Below, in pieces: positions 39,301 to 54,300 of a stretch of DNA of 64,000 bases. The stretch is from contig OY755047.1 of assembly GCA_963576565.1 (NCBI GenBank), positions 36,175,851 through 36,239,850 of the forward strand. Direction: 5' to 3'. Within the stretch, counting starts at the first letter, position 1, and each line of letters starts with the position of its first letter. Position numbers and translations under genes: made by a program. The notes beneath the pieces are model-generated. The model was not told where the DNA came from and ran no database searches. It was given only the letters and a program-made list of their open reading frames with translations. Source of the stretch: Aspidapion aeneum. Lineage: Eukaryota > Arthropoda > Insecta > Coleoptera > Brentidae.

Positions 39301-42300
39301 TTATTTAGGTTTAGTGTAGTATTAGCTTGACGTATTTTATGGTTGTATTCTTAATCTAGGTTTTAGTTGCGTTATCTGTGACAAACTGGTATGAGAACGG
39401 TCCGGTTCTAGAAAAGGGCGGAATGATTCCGAGTCGAAGAAGGATGGAAAATTCTCGAATAGTGGGCAGACCCTCATATGTAGGGCCGGACGTCGTGCAT
39501 CGAGTCAGTCAGAGATAACCAATGGTAGTGATCGCTAGATGTTAACGCGAAGTTAATAGGCGTATTAAAGTAGTGAATTATTAGCAAGTTATTAGTAAGT
39601 GCGTGTTTTTGTACATAATTTGTCGGAATAAATTGACGTATCGTTTTCAACAATTGCGAGTTTTAATTTGTCGTTGTGAACCCGTAACAATATGTTTTTC
39701 TTTGAGCCGCACAAAATCTATATAGCATTTTGGCTAATGAAGATCCTAGTTCTAGATCCCTTAAGAAACCCTGTATACACCTATAATGTAAACCTATTCC
39801 CTCTTTAACGATCATTTCTTTATTACAAATACATACAGGGTCACCCAGTTTTAACCGACAACATTTAGAGTTCGAAAATAAAATGGATAAATTAAACTGT
39901 ACAATTTTTTTCCATTGATTTCGAAATATTGATATTAAAATCAGTAGCGCACTCAAGAATTTGACTTGGAGGGGAGGGCTGCGAGACGCCATGATGTCGT
40001 ATTTCATGCAACTTTTTGTTTTTCTTGTCCATGAAAGATGTTCAAAAAATCTTAAATCTTAGGCTTAAGTGGAGGCCTAAGCAGTGCAACCCCCCCCCCC
40101 CCCTGGATGCGAACGGACTAAAACTTTCAGGAAGCAGGCCCAATAGCTTTAGCTTCTTCTAATTTCAAAATAGAATTTTTTTTCTTACAGGCAAAAGTTT
40201 ACACAATAAAATTGTTTGTTTTGATATTTAAAATCTAAATTTTAAATCAAGCTACAACTGGGTTACCATGTATACTATCGTTTCTTTTTTTTTACTAAAA
40301 CAATTTTTTGTATTTTATGCTTGCCTGTGCAGTGCCTTTGATCATAGTTAAACAAAGTAAGTCAGAGGTTTTTCACTTAAGTTGTTTTAGTTTACACAAT
40401 GATACTGTATACCATCATTCGTTTGTACGTTTTTACCCAACTGCAGCACGGCGAAAGGAAGGGTAATGTTTTTCGCTTGGGATATGTATGTATGTATGTA
40501 AATATGTATGTTTGTGTCGCGCTAGAGGCTAAACGGCTGAACCCATTTTGAAAAGGTGTCGTTAAATTGCTACTGATCCCGAAGGTGCTATAGGCTATAT
40601 TTTTTGAAACAGGAGTCAATATGGCGGTCGTCAGACGCTATTTTGTCACATGATGTCGGCTTTAAGGCATACAAATTACCTAAACTTCAGGCGACTTTAT
40701 TGAAATGCCTTTGAAAACCTATTGCAAATGTCCTCTAATTTACTGTTATTAGTTTTTAGTCCTCCCTAATCCCAACAATCTCCCATCCTGTCATTTCCCC
40801 CACCCTCTTAAAAAACCATATTCACATAATTTTATCAAATATAGGGCGATTTCAAAAATTCTTTCTGCACACGCTTTAAGACTTTTTTTCCAACATCATT
40901 TTACTAGTTTCCCCCTTCCGCTCCCGCTCCCGCACCCCCCCCTCCTCCTTATTAGTAATAGTTGTAGCTATAACTTTCACATATGTATATAGAGCGAATT
41001 CAAAAATTCTTTATGCAAACGCTTTAAAAAAAATTCAACACCATTTAACTAGTTCCCTCCACCCTCTCTCCTCTCCCACCTTCACTCAATGGAAGGTAAC
41101 ACTGTTCGCGTCCGTAGAAAATCTACACGTACTTTTCGGGTAACGCTAAATGAATGGTAAATGCATAGTGCTTTCTATAGGGCTGAATAAGAATTAAACC
41201 TAAAACTTAGAAATAAAAAATAAATAAATAAAAAAACACCCAACTGCTAAATCTAAACTGTAAAGTTTCGTAAGTGCGCTTTGGTCATCAAAACTAAAAG
41301 TTGAAGCATGTCATACATTATAGGTATACCTATCAATTTGGTACCCCACTGTGACTAGTAGGTACAAGTAAGTAGATTTAGCAGTTGAGTGTATTTTTTT
41401 ATTTATTTTTTTTTATTACTCAATGGCGTCCGCTTATTGCAGAAAATTTGCCAGCTCAATTCGGTGGACACCAAGATATTCTGACTCGAAGTCACTTAAT
41501 GCCCCGGACAATCACAACTCATTCACTCTCGCATTCACACTACATGAAGACCCAACGGCCGGCCCGTCAAACACCCCCCCCCCCTTGAAGCGTTACCCCA
41601 CGTCAGGCAATTTTCTTTTCTCAAGGAGGATTTAATTTTGCCTGATATCCTTTGTCGGGCACAGCGGTCTTTATCGTGCTAGCGCCATCTACGCTCTTAA
41701 CACGGGACCACCGGCTTAACGAGACTTCCGAACCACGGCCTTGTATTGATCATCAACTTTGCCTACTTTGTTCATGCTCAAACTTCACCCAAGACAGGCT
41801 TTACCCATACCTGCGGTAAATCTGTATTCACAAACGGATATTAGATTCGAGTTTGTAGTGGCAGGCATGGATTTCGAACTCACCCACTCATCTTGACAGT
41901 CTTAATAAAAATCTGCACTAGAAACAGAGATTGTAGAACAGTTAGAGGTGTTTGGATTTTACAATCAACAATTAAAATAAAACAAGTGGGAACACCATCC
42001 GTTAGACATTACTAATGAAAAAGCTAAAAGTTTGGCTGTAACTCGTCGGAAACCCGTTATAGTAGGCAGCCGAATCAAACTTGCTATACTTTAATGTTAT
42101 CGAGTCCTTGTCAAAATGGCGGAAATTGTCTGTTGTTGTTATTTTTATGTTTTTGTTGAAAAAGAAAGAAACTCTCGGCTTTTCCCTACTCTAATGGAAA
42201 AAGTAAACAGCTAAATTTAATAAAAAAAACTGAAAATAACACAAACAACCAAAAACAGTAGTTGACAAGCAATTGACATTTCTAAACTAGAGACCGAAAT

Positions 42301-45300
42301 GTCAAACTAAAACGTTTGCCACGTTAACTTTGGTCAAATAATCCGTAACTAGGAATCAATCTGCCTGTTAATGCTAGATCCATTCAGTCATTAGGCCCCC
42401 AAAAATTCAATTGCGAACACAATTCTCCATTCGGTCAGTTGGTCACCAAAGATTCAATGCAAACATATAGTCAAATTTAGACACACGGTGAAATGTTTTT
42501 ATGGAAAATTGGTGTATGTTCATTTGTAATATTTTTGTCAGTTGAGTGTTATTATCTTAGATTTTGTAAAAATGATAGACGATAAGTTTTTGGCCATTTA
42601 GTGAACAAATTAGGGTTACGCAGCGTTATGAAAAAGAATGGACGCGAAAGCTCTAAAAATCAGAAAAATCTAAATTGATCTATGTAGTGTATAGTTTAAT
42701 TAACATAATTAATATAATTTTTATTTCAAATCAGCGGATAGTTACATACGTCACCCAAATGCCTATTTGCCGGCTCACCGATACAACATACCGAGCGAGG
42801 CCGACTCTATACAGAGTCCTGGAGGGGAATCGGATGACGTAGAACCCTACGGTTTTCCTAGCAACCGCAACAGACGGAACCACATCGACGACGACATGGA
42901 ATCGGTCATTACAACATTAGGTAGGTTTTATAAATTAGAATGCGTTAACGACTATCTGAGGCTATATCGTAAATGAGTTAGGTAAATTAACCGTTACACA
43001 TATTAGTAAAATATACGGACGCCGCGTAATTAAAAACAGTTAACTCTCAACATTTGTTAGGTGTCCATTAAATCTTGGATCTCCATAAAGCTTTCGAGCT
43101 ACCCACGGAAAAATATGAGAAAAACAAAAACTTCTGTTTTACCCAATTACTACTAACTAAAATTTTGTTTGTTAGTATTTATTTGGCTTAAAAATTCCGC
43201 GGATTGACGCTCACGTTTTGAAGGTTGGTAAAAACGCTAATCAGCGTTGATCTGACCTAAAAGACAAAAGTGCTGTCGAAAGTGACGGATGGATTATATT
43301 CTTTTCAATATTTTTTTTATATAGCTTTTATATATAGAAGTTTATTACTCGCCTGCTTTTGTTCTAGTTTCTCTCGTATCTCGGTAGATGGCGCTTCTTG
43401 CGGAAGTTTTCTCACTCTAGACGTATAATGAGAGACAAAACGGTTTCACTAACTTCGCAAGGGTGTCACATTGACCATGCAGTGTTCTGAGGAGTCCCAT
43501 CAGGACGAAACAGTCAACTGTCAACACTTATTAGATCTCCATTAATCTTGTACCCCCGTGAGGATAAGCTTTCGAGCTACCCACGGAAAAATATGAGAGA
43601 AACAAAACCTTATTTTTACCCGATCAGTCATGAAAACTTGTTTGATTTTTAAATTTACGGATACTATAATTTACGTTTGATAGTAATTTATATTATACAT
43701 TTTTTGAGAAAATTGAATAAAACCTATAATAAAATAAGTTTTTTTGGTTATGATTAAAATTTACCGCTGAGTTCTGACGCCACTGGGCATTTAAAAATTT
43801 ACACAATTTGAAGATCAAAGAAAAGAAACATAAAAAAGAAAAACAACAGCTGAAAGTAACAGAGACGAGTAAGATTGGCCTGGGCAGTATTCGGTAAATT
43901 AAGCTACATTTTAAAAAATATCGTCAGTACCTTAAAACAAAAGTGTGGTCACCTACGGATCCCAGACCTAGACACTTACAAAATCAAACATGAATAAGGG
44001 AGCAAGCAAAAGCCCAAAGATCAATGGAAAGACAAATATTACATATAAAGTTCTAACAGATAGAAAAAGGAATGAATGGATAAGGAATAAAACAAAAGTA
44101 AGGGATGTCAGAGGAGAAGTAGCAAAATTAACATGGAAATTCGCAGGTTATAATATCAGGCAGAAAGACGATCGATGGAACAAATGTATTGTAAACTGGA
44201 GACCTTGGGAAAATAATAGAAGTATGAGAACTTTAGATTTGCAAAGTGGTGGTTTATTTGTTGACTACTGTCATAAACTAATACAAAGACGCCTGATCCA
44301 AAAATGGCCCCTGTTACCGAAATCTCATACCAGATGGCTATACGCGACGGTGTAAATATTAATTGCTAATTGTCTCGCCTGAATGAGTCGGCGGTGTTGC
44401 CATACCAAAGACAATTATACCTATCTACTTTACAATTCTCCTACTTTCCCCAGATTGATTTTTCAATAGGTGGACAGTTAGTGAGTTCGCGTAGACAACC
44501 CGGGGCGCTTGGCAATTCTTCCGCTCTTTTGAATGTGGTGCATTAAAGAGAGAGAGCCTCTCGGGAGCCCCGGTGTGTTTGGTCGAACTCGATCATTATG
44601 AATAAGGTATTTAGAATTTGGTTGGTATACCGCGTAATTTAATCAAATATTATTCCTTTTCTAGCTACTGCCTATTTAATATGCTTAGGCGTTTACGTTT
44701 TCGACTTATACATATATAAATGTATATATACAGTATGTCCTCCTAAGTTGGAATCATATGGAAAACTTTTTTATTTATAATTTTAGAAAAAAAAGTTATT
44801 TTTCATAAAAAGTTCTGCATTATCTAAATCTAAACCCTATAATACAATCATCAAATATCAAATTTTTTTAATGGTATACGAGGTTTGTCAAAAAATATGA
44901 GTTTTGCTCAAGATTAAAGTACCTTTAAATTTGACAATATCGAAAAATGTTACTAAAAAAGTTGATCAGAATTAAAAATTACGTTTAAAACTTCAGATTA
45001 TTTTATTTTTTACTACTCTTTCTATTTTGAATGAATGATTTTGTGATTAGTTTTAGTTTTTCGATGTTTTCTAATAATTTTGAAATTAAAACGCGTAATA
45101 AGTGAATATTCATTTATTTTGCAAATTTAAAGGTACTTTACTCTTGAGTAAAACTCATATTTTTTGACAAACCTCGTATACCACTGAAAAAATTTAATAT
45201 TTGATGACTGTATTCTAGATTTTAGATAATGCAGGATTTTTTTTGAAGAATAACTTTTTTTCCTAAAATTAATAATAAAAAAGTTTTTCATATGATTCCA

Positions 45301-48300
45301 ACTTAGGGTGACATACTGTATATATTTCGCTTCCTTTGCGTTTTAATACATCCTGTATGTATATCAATATCGATCTTTTTGGGGGGTTTAGGTATTTCTA
45401 GGGGATATAGAAAAAAGTAAAAACCTCATTTTAATAGCCCTTTATAAGCTAAGTAGTCTACATTTTAAAAGGGGGTCTATAACTTTTTTATTAAAAAAAA
45501 ACAATTGATTGTAAATTGCTTTTTTATTTAAAAAAATATAAATAATCCAACTGTCAAATTAAATTTTATCTGTCACTTTTGGCTTTTAGTTTTTGAGATT
45601 GTATCCATATAGTTAGAATTTTTTCCATGGAATTTGCATGATTAATTTTATTAATAAAAAATATTTAAACCCAAAAACAAATAAATACAAAAATGTAAAA
45701 AACTACAAATAAATCAAGGGGTCAGTCCATAAAGAAATACATTTTATCTCATCTCCATCGACGTAGCTAGCCCAAGAATTCAGAATATAAAAAAAAATCA
45801 TTGTAATATAATATATCCACAATGAACTAATTTTTTGGGGCAAGGTGGAGATATTTAACCCTACTAACTACTTCCCCCTTATTTAGGCCCTTAAGCTAGC
45901 CTAGTGTTTAAGCGAGGCTGTGGCCCATGTTTTATGTGATACACATATTAGGTATATTGTTTCTGTATTTTTTATTAGTAGAGAGTAGGACATTGCTGTA
46001 GCTAGGTTGCACGGGGGGCTTTCCCCCCTCTACTATAAAAATATCTATGAAAAAATAGATCTACGCCACGGCCCCCCTGAAAACTGAGGCTAGCTACGAT
46101 GCTGATAGAGGCCTGATCTTGCGAGAGGCAATTCAGTCCAGCCACACATACTTAATAAATAATAGCAATTATTAATATGTGTTAAGGTCCCACAAACAAA
46201 ATTTTATACTACTAAAATAGGTATAATTTCAGTAATAATAAAAAAAGTTTTTTGCGCTGGGGGCAAAAAAAACTGGGGGCATTTTTGTGGAAAAATTCTT
46301 ACTTTTTACGAATCTTGGGAGGGGATAATTACCCCCATTATCCCCTTTCCTTGCATACGCGAATGGGCAGATGAAATTCAATTTATAAGTTGGATTGGCG
46401 GATTCAAAATCGAAGATTTTCTTCTTTACATTTTATAAATTTTAAAAATAAGTATAATTTTAGTTTTTAACAATCAATATTTAGTACTCTTTACTTTTTT
46501 TTTCTATTACAAAGCTTGGTTTTAACGACCGAAATTAAGCGGTCCGTTCAATATCGTTATAACCGATATTTACTGTAGTAGCACTACATATTAAAGAGTT
46601 TTTAAAATTTGTTAAAGAAAAAAAGAGATTTTTGGTAATAATTTTGAGTATTTCAATTTATTTTTAAATAATTTTGCCATTTAATTATTACCCCTATTGT
46701 CATGCAAAATTTCAAAAAATATCGATTTTGTTGTAATTTTTCAGGAAGTTATAATAAATTAATTTTTCAGGAAGTTATAATAAAATATAAAATGTGTGTG
46801 TGTGTGTGTAATATGGCCTTGATCGAGCCAACTGGCCAGCATTTCTCATTGTTTATTACAAGGGAGTAAAAAATATAAAATAAAAGCTGTTAAGATTGGC
46901 ACCCTTTTTCTAAAAAACAAAGAGGTTTGATGCAAAATATAATAAGAAAAAAATCCTTAGTTTGATCTTTTCTAGCGCCTATTAGTTTGCTATTATTACA
47001 CCCTGATATAGGGGCATCGAAGAAATAACTGTTATTTCTTCGATAATAAGGGCAAAAGAAAAAAAATATGCCATCTATGTATATTTTATATTTATTGTGT
47101 CATACCGGGTGGGCAAAAAACCGGACAAAATGTTTATCGTTATAGCTTTCCAACTATAGATTTTACCAAAGCAAGCAGTAGTTCGCATGGAATTGATCGG
47201 ACAATTGTGTAAAAGTATATTTTTGTCCACCATCTTAAAATCCCAGATGGCAGACAGAATCAAACTTGACCTTGAAAGAGGCTCGTTTATTCTTCTGTTA
47301 CGGAAATTTTAGATATATATTTTTGTTTGTCGAAAAGCTCTATCTTTGCTACGCACAACGAGATATGAATCGTTTAAATCGGTTTAGGCCCCTAAAAATT
47401 AATTTTTGCTTTAACTATATTCTTTTACATACAGGTTAACGATTGATTGCTTTTAAAAGATCACAAACAAAATTTGCCGTCATTGTAAAATCCAAAATGG
47501 CGGACATAAAAACTTTACTTTTTAAAAAGGTTCGTTTATTTTTATATTCCGAAAATGTTTTGAATTTTTTTAGAACTATAGAAAAATTTTACAGAATATG
47601 CGATTGCCTTGCCATTTCTATGTGCATTTATTTCCTCATAAATTCATTACTAGTAAACCGACAATTAAATAAAAAGCATCATGGCAAAGATCAAGTTCAT
47701 TAAAGATCCGTATTTAAATTTTCAGCCATCTCTAAATATAATATGGCTTACCAATTCGAATTTGACCCTCCATAAAGGGTAGTTTTTTCTTATGTTGAGA
47801 GAAATTTTTCGACCTTTTTTTGAATTTATTTAAAAGATCCTAGGTCCACCACGCACAAGTTAATCATAAAAAAATAAATCTTCGCAACATACAAAGAAGC
47901 GATCCTTCATAGAAGGACAAATTTGACTTTTTGTTCAATTTTAATAGTTTTGATCAAAGAGCAATCGGGTATCACCATAATTCTTTTTTTTTTCATTGAA
48001 ATCGATTCAGTGAGTTTATAACGAAATTATTGCAGACAGAAATTGAAATAACAGTTGCTATAACAATTCTAATTTAAAGAACCACTGAACCGATTCTAGA
48101 GATTTTATAGAATCCATTCAGTATTAATGGAAGAATGGATACAGAATTAAGGAATAATATTTCGGGAACCACTAAACCGTTTTAAAATTAATGTTTCGAG
48201 ATCCACTAAACGGATTTTAATGATTCGTAACTAGTTGCATGAGGGTGGCGAAAACAGAGCGTTTTTAAGAGTTCCAAAAATCCGAAATATAAGAATTAAG

Positions 48301-51300
48301 AAGCCTCTTTGAAACGGGCAAGATTGATTCTCTCAGCCATCTTAGAATTTATAATATCAAATCTTTCTGCTTGAAAGCCTAATCAATTGGTTAGTATAGT
48401 TATAACAAAAACATTTTGACCGGGTTTTTTTGGTCCACCCGGCAGATATGAGTACCGGGTTAAATTACAGTTTTTTTTTTGATTAGTTATACAGACACAC
48501 CCTATAATACTCCAAAAACTTTTTCAAGACTAATTTTTAACTAGTTTTGGGTTAAATCGGGCAGGGTACACAAAACAGCGGCGCGCGGGCCTTTTGAAAA
48601 ATTTGGATACGCAGTAAAAAATCACTAAAAGATGTTAAGTAGAACCGTTGTTTGATGGAGATCCATCAAACAACGGTAGAACCAACAACTTCGTAACTTT
48701 CATTTCCGATAAATTTAGAAAATACTTTTTAGGGCTGGTATAATAGGGTGGAGTTTACTTATTGTGTGCTAATTGGCTAGTCTAGGAAGGTATCTTATCC
48801 GTCATGGATCCATTTATTATTACTTAATAAATAAAATAAATTTATACTTAAAACACCTTGGATATTTATTAAAGATTCTATTATTTGATTCACCTCGTGG
48901 TTTTTTAGGACCGACGGGATTTTAAAAAGTTTGCATTTAATAAGGTAAATTACACCAAAATAAAAAAATTTGTAAATAAAAAAGTTGTAGGCCACCTTCA
49001 TAAAGTCAGACTTTTCATAATCCCCTCGTATGTCTTCATATTTACATAAGTTTTTATAAATTTCGACTACATCGAATTTGGCACACCCGGTAGTCCCTTT
49101 GCTACTCCGACACTGTTAATTTCTAGACAGAAAGAACACACAAAAAGAAAGGCGGGCGAACGGTTATTTGAGCAAAGAGAACTAAATAGAATGTAAGAGA
49201 AAAAAAAGCGCAAAGGTATCAAATTAAACTTTTGTTTGTTAATTATTTTTATAAGAGGTATTTCATATGCAATATATTTTTCCTACGACCACACATGAAA
49301 ATCATGGGTTTCACACCATTTTCATCCTCAGAAAACGTTAGGTTTCACCCATGGGCAGAAATTTTTTGAAAAATACTTTTTGCACATGTGTTGCAAAGTA
49401 TCTTTCCACACATGTGCGGAAAAGCAGTTTCATTTGATTTGTGCAAAATTGAAGAACCGTTTTTACAAAAATGAGTATAGCTCATCAGTCTTCGTAGGAA
49501 AGATAGCGTACACAACTCGATAGAAAGTAACTTTCTTACACTCGCCTGTTGTTTCACTCGGCTGGCGCCTCATTCTCAACATTCACGCTCGTGTGAAATT
49601 TGTCACTCTCTTCTCTTGTTCATATGTAATAGACTGTTTCGTTTTTAACCTTACCATATGAATAATAAGGTTACTCGTTCCAGACCTTACTAACTAGAAA
49701 CCACAAAAAGGGTCCACTTATTACAAAAAAAGAATGAAACTGCGCCTCCTTTCAAGGGTCAGTCCCAATCCTTTTTCGTTGTTTAGGGATAAAAACATAA
49801 AAGATAAAAGTGTCACTGTTTATCCCTGGGATGAACAGGGATAGATCAGGGATAAAAAATTAAAATCAGGGATGAAAAGTGACAGGTAAGGAATTACAAA
49901 CCTGGTTTTTAGCGCATTTGATATTTTAGACAAGTCATTCTTATTTGATTAAACAATCGTTTATTAACACTATTTTTATACACCCCACGCTTTTACCTTA
50001 GTCTGTTAAAAGTCACGTTAGTGTACTTAAAATTTTTTAGTTTTTTATACAGCTGATGATTTCAGTTGAACCGTTTAACTAAAAAGTGTTTTACGTATCT
50101 TTGAATTTAATATTTGGCTAAATAAAAAGTTTAAAAAATTCAGACAAATAAATGTAAAAATAACTAAATGCAAAATTTTTAAGTAGTTATACTACTACAA
50201 TGAAAAAAAACACAAATAATATATAAAACTAAAAAAAAGTTATGAAATATTCTTGAAGATCAGTTTCTAGTTAGTTAGGTATCTATTTATTTATTTAATT
50301 TAATTTTGGATAATTTTGAAGTAATCAAGTGCTTATTTGTTTTTTAAAAGATTTTTTTGACCTTTTGTTCAGTTCAGATGGTAGCAGGTTAAAGAGTTCT
50401 TTTCCAATGTATGTTTTTCTGTACATTTCTCGAGTTTTATTGAACATTTTCCGTGTTTTTCTGACCATTTCCCCAGTTTTCCAGGATTTCCGAAAATTTT
50501 CCCAGTTTTTCCGAGCATTTCGCGAGGTTTTTCAAACATTTCTAAAGTTTTTTGAAAATTGTCCGAGGTTTTCTAAACATTTTCCGAAAATTTCCCGAGT
50601 TTTTTCTAACATTTCTCGAGTTTTTTGAAAATTTTCAAAGTTTTTCCAAACATTTTCCGAGTTTTTCCTGACATTTCCGAAAATTTCTTGAGTTTTCCCA
50701 AAAAAATTCTGAGTTGTCCGAAAAATTTTAAAGTGTAAGGACTGTACATTTGCCTCTGGCCTTAACTCTTGGAAGTCAGAAAATATATCTACTTTTTCTT
50801 ACCTACATATCTATGCCTACACTGGGCAAGACGCGTCCACCCCTACAGAAGGTTGCATGTATACTGAAAGGAGTGACTGAAAGATTTTTCCAAATGATTT
50901 TGAATTAAATAAAATATCGGCAACACTGCACTATGGAGTAATCACAGGGGCAAAAACGCTTCCTCTCTCTTTTTTCCTATGTAAATTATTGCATAAGAAA
51001 AAAAAGACAGAGCGAGCATTGGAGTTCATGTGGTTAACTGCTATTACCAAACAAATAGCGACATCAGCGCCCTCACCGGTCGTCACCGGCTGATTTCAAA
51101 GGTCCTCAGTGCGTGAATTAAAGAGTATGCTATTGGCCTAATGGAAGCTGAGCGTCTATTATATTATTAGTTTATGCTACTGTGCACAAAATAGGCTAAT
51201 ACTTAATCTCGATAAATGCGCTAAAATTACCTTTAGTCGAAAAAAATAAGAAATAAAATTTGATTTACGTATTTCTAATTTCTTGTTCAAAAATGTCGAA

Positions 51301-54300
51301 GTTGTCAAAGATTTAGATGTTTATTTAGGCAAAAAGCTTATGTTTGAGTTTCACGTGAAGAGCATTGTAAAAAAAGCATATCGTAATTAACGATTTATTT
51401 TAAGAATTACGAAAGATTTCAAATCATACATATTAGTAGTTACTCTGTACAATTCATTTGTAAGATTCCATCTAGAATACGCTAGCACAATATGGTGCCC
51501 ATACTATTTTCTGAGGGCAAGGCAGTGCCCGGCCAAGTTCGCGGCGTAAACTGCTGTACCATATTTTCTTGAAACATTTCAGCCCATATTTGACATATCT
51601 AAACTCAACTTCGGAATGAGCTAGGAAACTTAAAACTTTGCACAGTCGTAGATCTTCATAGTGTTAACAACCCCATCAAGTTTCATGGACTTCCATAAAG
51701 TAGTAAAGTAGTTCGAAATTTCAAAAAACCTCGAAATTCCCACTCACTCATGTATAGATTATCAAAATTCTACTGTACTTCCAGACATGCTACAAAGCTG
51801 AAATTTGGCAGACTGATAGAAATTATGACCAAACCCTTGGCAAAAATCAGAAGAGAAAAAATTTACGTAAAAGTAACATTGTTCACTTCCAGAAACGCTG
51901 GAGAGCTGAGCTTTGGAAGACGGGTAGGAACTATGATATAACTTTAAAAACACCAAAATTTTAATTTACTGCCCTTCCCAATAAATGTAAAGTAATGTAA
52001 AAGTAACATTGTTCACTTCCAGGAACGCTAGAGAGCTGAACTTCAAAAGGCTGATAGGAACTATTATAAAACCATAGGAAAAAATTTAAAAACCTCAAAA
52101 TTTTTAATAAGGCATTACAAACGAACAATATTCAGCGTATTTTACTACTTTAAAACTTAAATATTATCCAAATCCTTTAAAAACGGAGTAACATGAGTCA
52201 TTTATGCAAAGATATTAAAAAAAGACCAAAAACTCAACTCACAATTGATTTTAGCAATATAAGAGGATTAAGTACCAACATGAATTCAGTTCACCAACAT
52301 CTTGAAGAACAAAGACCTGACATCCTTGTTCTCACTGAAACTAAAATCAGTTCTGCAACACCTATTGTGAACTATCTTTATCCCGGCTATGACCTACACC
52401 ACCGATTTCGACATAATTTTGGGATCTGTGTGTACATTAAAAATGACTTTTCATGTCATCGAGAGGAGAAGCTAGAACCAGCGAACCTCGATATCATATG
52501 GCTGAAATTCACCTCAAAGTCATCGACCAAGTTCATTTGCTGCCTCTACCGACCGCCAAGTAACACCGAGTATCAAAACTTTTTTGCGACATTATCCGAA
52601 AACTGTGATAGTATACAGTCTAACTATCCACATGCGGAAATTGTTTTTTTAGGCGATTTCAACGTCCACAATATACCCTGGCTAAAACACCACAACAAAA
52701 CAGATAATGAAGGCAGGGAAGCAGAAGCTTTTGCCATAAGTTGTGGTCTAACGCAGCTTGTCGATGAACCTACCCGTATCTCAGAAAGGGGTGAATTTGC
52801 AGCGCTTTTAGACTTGTTCCTAACTACAAATCCTGACTTGTACACAATTCAAGTAGATCCCCCACTTGGTTCATCCGATCATAAACTTATAAGAACAAAG
52901 TGCGAAATGTTCATACCGCCAAGCCAACAATCACTTCCTCGTAAAATGTGGCACTATAAATCGGCAAAATGGAATGACCTTAAACAGTTTTACCTGGATT
53001 TTCCATGGCAAGAGGTTTGCTTTAAAACAGCTGATCCCACTATTTGCTGTAATGAAATAACAAAAGTAATCTTATCTGGAATGGATGCATATATCCCACA
53101 TACAATAAAACGCAGAGCTAATGCAAAACCTTGGTTCAACAGCCAGTGTCAAACGGCTGTACAGAAAAAACACAGAGCATATAACCTTTGGAAACGACAA
53201 TAAATCGCTCAAAACCACACAGAATTTATAGAAGCCAGAAATAGTTGCAAAATTACTATTGACGCCGCCAAAGAAACATACAATCAAAGAATAAAAAACA
53301 GGTTGCTGAATTGTCCAAGTAGTTCAAGGTCCTTTTGGTCTCTTGCAAAAGCCGTTGGATCAAACTTCACCAACTCATCCATACCACCACTTACAGATAA
53401 AAATACTCACTTAGCCACAACATCAGAGGAAAAAGCCAATGTGCTGGCCAAAATCTTTTCCTCCAACTCAAACCTAACAGTGCCAAATGGAAAAACTCCA
53501 CCGTTCATTGAAAGGGTTTCCCAGTATGCCAGAGGTGCCCTTTTGTCACAGAGAAATACGAAAATCCCTTAAAAAGTTGGATACAAACAAAGCAATGGGT
53601 CCAGATGGCATTCCCGCGATAGTACTCAAAAATTGTGCTAGCGAACTCACCCCAACTTTCGCAAAATTATTCAATTTATCTTATAGGCAAGGAGTATATC
53701 CATCATCATGGAAGTCTGCCGCAGTACAACCCATTCCAAAGAAAGGAAAAAAGACAGATCCGTTAAACTATAGACCAATTGCTCTACTTCCGGTGATATC
53801 AAAAGTAATGGAAAGAGTTGTGAACAATCACCTAACCAAGTACTTGGAAAAGTACAAAATTATCAACGACAAGCAATACGGATTTCGAAAATATAGGTCA
53901 ACTGGCGATTTACTTACATACGTCACTTACTTATGGCAAAAAGCGATTGAGTTGCGAGGTGAAACAAGAACAATTGCCTTAGATATATCTAAAGCATTCG
54001 ATAAAGTCTGGCATGAAAATCTGCTCAACAAGCTCAAAGCAACGGGATTGTCGCCGAGACTTTGCACTTGGTTTGAAAGTTACCTTAAGGATAGAGCCAT
54101 TTATGTTGCATTGGATGGCCGGAACTCCAACTCTTACCAAATAAATGCTGGTGTGCCACAGGGAGCAATCCTTTCGCCAACACTTTTTCTGATTTACATA
54201 AATGACCTCATAGATAAAACAGTAAATCCACTTTATTGCTTTGCAGATGATGGCAATGTAGTCTCCTCAGTCATACCACCCACATGTCTCTCCGCACGTG

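Larger units (their letters stand above)
33275..39689 (+). mobile_element. Ty3/Gypsy LTR retrotransposon, decayed
   Basis: LTRs at 33275-33696 and 39262-39689 both begin TGTTAC and end GTAACA, with a 4-bp duplication ATAT outside (33271-33274 and 39690-39693). Order inside is primer site, tandem-repeat leader, gag, protease, RT, RNase H, integrase, polypurine tract: the Ty3/Gypsy order. Several frameshifts break the frames, so it is not autonomous. Confidence 0.92.
32928..39776. mobile_element. Older inverted-repeat element split by the Gypsy insertion
   Basis: TATACAGGGTTTC near 32928 and its inverse GAAACCCTGTATA near 39764 face each other. Removing the Gypsy element and one copy of its target duplication (33275-39693) leaves an element of about 430 bp. 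No coding region is seen in it. This shows two insertion events in order. Confidence 0.45.

Noticed and set aside
41385..41635. Two overlapping plus-strand open frames
   Set aside because: Short, without domain or splice context, next to microsatellite and inverted-repeat DNA.
50329..50628. Open frame of 99 codons
   Set aside because: It is low-complexity translation of the minisatellite with repeated Phe-Ser-Arg-Val patterns; no start context or domain.
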